Source: Planctomycetota bacterium (lineage in GTDB: Bacteria > Planctomycetota > SZUA-567 > H5-PLA8). Taken from it: 64,000 nucleotides of DNA. The first letter of the stretch is position 1; each line of letters opens with the position of its first letter. Both the position numbers and the translations under genes were made by a program. The notes under the pieces were generated by a model. The model did not search any database. It was not told where the DNA came from and was given only the letters and a program-made list of their open reading frames with translations. Positions 60,936 through 64,000 of this stretch are shown piece after piece. The stretch covers positions 848,288-912,287 of the forward strand of contig JAOSKN010000002.1 of assembly GCA_027493525.1 (NCBI GenBank). The letters run 5' to 3'.

Positions 60936-61751
60936 CTAGAATTTGTCGAGAAATTCGCGGCCGCTGCGGATCGAGTCGAGCACGTCGGCGGCGCCGCTCT
61001 CGTCCTCCAGCGCGTACCAGCCGTCGTAGCCGATCTTCTTCAGCGCGGCGAGGTAGTCGCTCCAGGGCACCGCGCCCTGGCCGACGGTGGGCTTGCCGGT
61101 CTGCGGATGTTTGTCCTTGGCGTGGGTATGGACGATGTATTGCGCCAGGATCGGGACGCCCTCGACGGTGCCGTGCTTGAGCATGTTGGCGGGGTCGTAG
61201 TTGACCTTGAGCCGGTCGTGCCCGACGTCCTCGATGAACTGCCTGAGCCCGGCAGCGGACTCCTGTCCGGTCTCGAGGGCGAAGACGCCCGAGCCGGAGT
61301 CGGCCATCACGTGCTTGACGCTCTCGACGAAGCGCTTGTAGACGGGGCCCGCGCGGTCCTCGGGGATCGGCCCGATGTGCGTGGTGACGATAGGGAAGCC
61401 GATCTCGCCGGCCATCTGGAGCGCTTTGCGGGTCTTCTCGAGCCGCGCGGGGAGGTTCGTCTCCTCGCCGAAGCCGCCGAGGGTCTTGGGGCCGGCGAGC
61501 TGCGCGCAGAAGCCGCTGATCGTGAGCCCGCGCTTCTCGACGGCGTCCCGGACGGCGCGGCGCGCGGCGGGCGTCTTGCAGCGGTCGGGGTCCAGCGCGC
61601 AGACGAGGTCCCACTTGGGCTCGTCCACGCACCACGGCTGGACGGCTTTGCAGCCGACGGAGGCCGCGGCCTCGACGCGCTGCGCGAACTCGTCCATCGT
61701 GCCGGTCGAACCGAGCGACCACATCGCCACGCCGATCTTGAGGCTGCCCAT
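60936..61751 (-). CDS. Sugar phosphate isomerase/epimerase (xylose-isomerase-like TIM barrel)
   Basis: 271 residues, normal for the AP_endonuc_2 (xylose isomerase-like) fold. Strands end in metal-ligand-type residues: IGVAMWSLGS, AVQPWCVDEPKWD, ISGFCAQLAG, PIVTTHIGPIPED, GVFALETGQES, VNYDPANMLKHG, IVHTHAKDKHP and WYALEDESG. The HAKD and ALExE sites are typical of inosose-dehydratase, IolE/IolI-like and hydroxypyruvate-isomerase-like proteins. It is the first gene of an operon with the Gfo/Idh/MocA enzyme, consistent with joint conversion of a sugar or inositol derivative. Substrate open. Confidence 0.88.
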   Translation of the reverse strand: MGSLKIGVAMWSLGSTGTMDEFAQRVEAAASVGCKAVQPWCVDEPKWDLVCALDPDRCKTPAARRAVRDAVEKRGLTISGFCAQLAGPKTLGGFGEETNLPARLEKTRKALQMAGEIGFPIVTTHIGPIPEDRAGPVYKRFVESVKHVMADSGSGVFALETGQESAAGLRQFIEDVGHDRLKVNYDPANMLKHGTVEGVPILAQYIVHTHAKDKHPQTGKPTVGQGAVPWSDYLAALKKIGYDGWYALEDESGAADVLDSIRSGREFLDKF

Positions 61752-61827
61752 GCCGGTCTCCTTGTCGCAAGCAGAAGCGGATGGTGGGATTGTCCCGGAT
61801 CGGGGGCGGGGGTCAAGGCGCGGCGGG

Positions 61828-62973
61828 TTACGCGAAGTCTTCCTTGGCCAGCACCACCTGCGGTCGCGCGCCCACGTTCACCAGCAGCCCCAAGCAGAGG
61901 AAGCTGCTGACGATGGAACTGCCGCCGTAGGAGACGAACGGGTAGGTCAGGCCGGTGGTGGGGAGCAGTCCCACCGCGACGCCGGCGTTGATCAGCGCCT
62001 GGCCCGCGAGTAGGACGCTGACGCCCACGGCGATCAGCCGCCCCGCCGGTTCGCGCGTGCGCCCCGCGATGCCCAGCCCGCTCAGCGCCGCCAGCGCCGT
62101 CAGCAGCAGCAGCAAGCCCGCCAGCGCGAAGCCGCCCTCCTCGGCGATGACCGCGAAAATGAAATCGGTGTGCTTTTCGGGAAGCAGCTCCCAAGCGTTC
62201 TTCTGCGTGTGCCCCATCCCCGAGCCCCACATCCCGCCGCTTCCGATGGCGATCTCCGACTGCAGGAGCTGCCAGGCCTCGTGGAGCCGGTATTCCTCGG
62301 GGTTCAGCCAGGCCAGGATGCGGTTCTTCTGGTAGGGCTTCATCACCGTGAACCACATCAGGACCATCGCGGCGCACCCGGCCAGCGTCATCAGGGCCAG
62401 GTGCAGGCGCTTGGCGCCGGCCGCGTACAGCATGGCGAAGGCCAGCGGCACCAGCGCCAGCGCGGTGCCCAGGTCCGGCTGCCGCAGGATCAGCGCCATC
62501 GGGATCAGGAAAAGCGCCAGCGGCGTCACGAGGCCGGTCAGGCGCTTGTAGCTTTCCCGGTACATCAGGTAATGCGCCACGGCGAGGATCAGGACCGGCT
62601 TGAGCAGTTCCGAAGGCTGCAAATTCACCACGTACAGACTGAACCAGCTTCGCGCGCCGTTGATCGGGCGGGTGAAGAGGACGCCCACGAGCATGACCAG
62701 CAGGATCGCGTAGAGCGCCGGCGCGTGCCGCAGCAGAACCATGTAGTCGATCCGCTGCGCCGCGACGAAGGCCGCCAGCCCGGCGAGCACGTACAGGAGA
62801 TGCCGCGCCAGCGGCCCCCAGGCGAGCCCCTCGGCGCCGGCCGTCGCGCCCGCGATGAAGACCGTGCCCAGCGCCGCCATCAAGCCCACGCAGGCCAGCA
62901 GGAACCAATCGACCCGCTCCAGGTAGCGCGCCCAGGCGGGCGATGTAACCGTGGTCGTGCGCATCGACGGCAT
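61828..62973 (-). CDS. rodA: SEDS peptidoglycan glycosyltransferase RodA
   Basis: Polymerises glycan strands from lipid II during cell-wall elongation, in complex with PBP2. 381 residues with ten membrane helices. Family signatures are RPINGARSWFSLYVVNLQPS, ELLKPVLILAVAHYL, LRQPDLGTALALVPLAFAML, MGHTQKNAWELLPEKHTDFI and TGLTYPFVSYGGSSIVSSF. The start at 62973 is preferred to an ATG five codons upstream because GGAG lies 7 bases before it. It is directly downstream of the PBP2 gene (77-base spacer), the standard mrdA-rodA order, and argues for peptidoglycan elongation in this organism. Confidence 0.93.
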   Translation of the reverse strand: MPSMRTTTVTSPAWARYLERVDWFLLACVGLMAALGTVFIAGATAGAEGLAWGPLARHLLYVLAGLAAFVAAQRIDYMVLLRHAPALYAILLVMLVGVLFTRPINGARSWFSLYVVNLQPSELLKPVLILAVAHYLMYRESYKRLTGLVTPLALFLIPMALILRQPDLGTALALVPLAFAMLYAAGAKRLHLALMTLAGCAAMVLMWFTVMKPYQKNRILAWLNPEEYRLHEAWQLLQSEIAIGSGGMWGSGMGHTQKNAWELLPEKHTDFIFAVIAEEGGFALAGLLLLLTALAALSGLGIAGRTREPAGRLIAVGVSVLLAGQALINAGVAVGLLPTTGLTYPFVSYGGSSIVSSFLCLGLLVNVGARPQVVLAKEDFA

Positions 62974-63050
62974 GCCGGACTCCAACACAAGAAATCGATC
63001 AGCGATCCGTATTCGGCAACAGCTTCGGACAGGTAAGACTCATGTTCTGT

Positions 63051-64000
63051 TCACCGACTCCGCTCCGTCAGCCAGCTCGCCTCGGGACCCGCGGCCACTT
63101 CTTTCAGCATCCGGTACGCCAAGGGGGCGGCGACGTCGCCGCCATGCCCGCCGTTCTCGACGAAGACACAGAAGGCCACGCGCGGGCGCTCGGCCGGCGC
63201 GTAACCCGCGAACCAGGCGTGCGGGGTCTTGTTTCCGGTCACGTCGGCGGTCCCGGTTTTGCCCGCGACCCGGAACGGCAGCGGTTCGACGCCTTGATGA
63301 AACGCGCGGAAGGCCGTGCCCATCTGTCCCGGGATGCCCACGTTGACGGCCTCGTAGAGCCCTTTCCGGATCGGGTCGAGCGTGCGCGCGGAGAGGATCG
63401 GCGCGGCGGGGGCCTGCGGCGGGGCGTCGGCCCAGAGCCGCGGCGCTACGGGCCGCCCGCCGTTGGCCACGCTCGCCAGCAGGCATGCGGCCTGGAGCGG
63501 CGTGGCGTTCATGTAGCCCTGGCCGATGGCGAGCAGGTAATCCTTGCCGAGGCTCCAACGCAGATCGGGCAGCGCGCGCGCGCGCCAGGCCTTGTCGGGG
63601 ATCACGCCGCCGGCCTCGGCGGGCAGGTCGAGCCCGGTGCGCCGGCCCAGCCCGAGCGCGTGCGCCCAGACCGCGATCCGTTCGGCGCCCAGCCGCCCGC
63701 CAGCCTTGAAGAAGTACACATTGCAGCTTCGTCGCAGCGCGTGGTCGAGGTCGACGAGCCCGTGCGCGTGCGCGCCGTCGCAGTGGAAGCGCCGCCCGCC
63801 TTCCACCAGATACCCGTCGCAGCAGATCGTCTGGCCCGGCCCAATGGAGCCTTCCTCCAGCGCGGCCGCGGCGATCAGAACCTTCATCACGCTGCCGAGC
63901 GGGTAATGGTTGGCGCTGGCGCGGTTCAGCAGCGCCTGCCGCTCGTCGGCAAGCAGCGCCTGGAGCGCGGCCTGCCGAGCCTGCCCTTCGCGAGGCGGGA
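63051..64000 (-). CDS. mrdA: Penicillin-binding protein 2 (transpeptidase), 5' part cut by the window
   Basis: C-terminal 316 residues of a class B PBP that cross-links peptidoglycan with RodA. The active-site serine lies in YPLGSVMK (SxxK) near 63890. The second motif is RRSCNVYFFKAGG (SxN) and the third VAGKTGTADV (KTG). All three are intact, so the enzyme should be active. The N-terminal pedestal and membrane anchor lie beyond the window edge. It is leftward and followed after 77 bases by rodA. The gene order and the WFAGYAPAERPRVAFCVFVE context point to PBP2 rather than the division-specific FtsI. Confidence 0.92.
   Translation of the reverse strand, partial: PPREGQARQAALQALLADERQALLNRASANHYPLGSVMKVLIAAAALEEGSIGPGQTICCDGYLVEGGRRFHCDGAHAHGLVDLDHALRRSCNVYFFKAGGRLGAERIAVWAHALGLGRRTGLDLPAEAGGVIPDKAWRARALPDLRWSLGKDYLLAIGQGYMNATPLQAACLLASVANGGRPVAPRLWADAPPQAPAAPILSARTLDPIRKGLYEAVNVGIPGQMGTAFRAFHQGVEPLPFRVAGKTGTADVTGNKTPHAWFAGYAPAERPRVAFCVFVENGGHGGDVAAPLAYRMLKEVAAGPEASWLTERSR

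Overview
GC-rich bacterial chromosome window with about 60 genes and no rRNA, tRNA, CRISPR or complete insertion sequence that I can see. The gene content points to a member of the Planctomycetota, or a close PVC-type relative. Signs are squalene-hopene cyclase, ECF sigma factors paired with membrane proteins carrying squalene-cyclase-like barrels, membrane-tethered Ser/Thr kinases, a giant PQQ-propeller protein with a malectin-like end, DUF6785- and DUF4380-type proteins, and phytanoyl-CoA dioxygenase and Gfo/Idh/MocA enzymes. This is inference from families, not from a marker gene.

Layout. 1-8226: hopanoid cyclase, methyltransferase, Ca2+/H+ exchanger, a large polytopic membrane protein, an SDR and a PhyH oxygenase. 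8322-13392: a compact tetR-adaptor-RND pump operon with a near-perfect palindromic operator. 13513-16203: a RelE/ParE toxin-antitoxin pair, a frameshifted DEDD exonuclease, a small secreted protein and an acetamidase. 16255-18940: an ECF sigma factor followed by two exported proteins, both frameshifted near the end of their leader. 19069-22200: STAS protein, accD, rpe and gap, all leftward. 22410-28682: DapA-type aldolase, small proteins and the 1265-residue propeller protein. 28850-32832: glycogen phosphorylase and a GH4 glycosidase.

32839-38101 holds two tandem paralogous modules. Each is an ECF sigma factor translationally coupled to a zinc-finger anti-sigma domain, one membrane helix, a Gly-rich linker and an extracytoplasmic (alpha/alpha) barrel. 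I regard this as the most interesting system in the window. 38102-40111 is an accessory strip with a two-gene module (second gene broken) and a small ORF bracketed by 13-bp inverted repeats. 40112-51430 holds secreted and lipoprotein genes, bioF, a sigma-54 response regulator, a heparinase-like lyase and a TIM-barrel protein. 51718-57397 is a signalling block: two Ser/Thr kinases, a methyltransferase, a lipoprotein and a structured non-coding region of about 590 bases that may encode a small RNA with its own terminator. 57623-64000: guaA, an orphan RelE-like toxin, a sugar isomerase/Gfo-Idh pair, and rodA with PBP2.

Caution: at least seven otherwise intact reading frames are broken by small indels. 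Three lack one C in a C5 run and one has an extra A in an A6 run. That looks like uncorrected sequencing error rather than gene decay, so several boundaries below are given for the frame-corrected gene.
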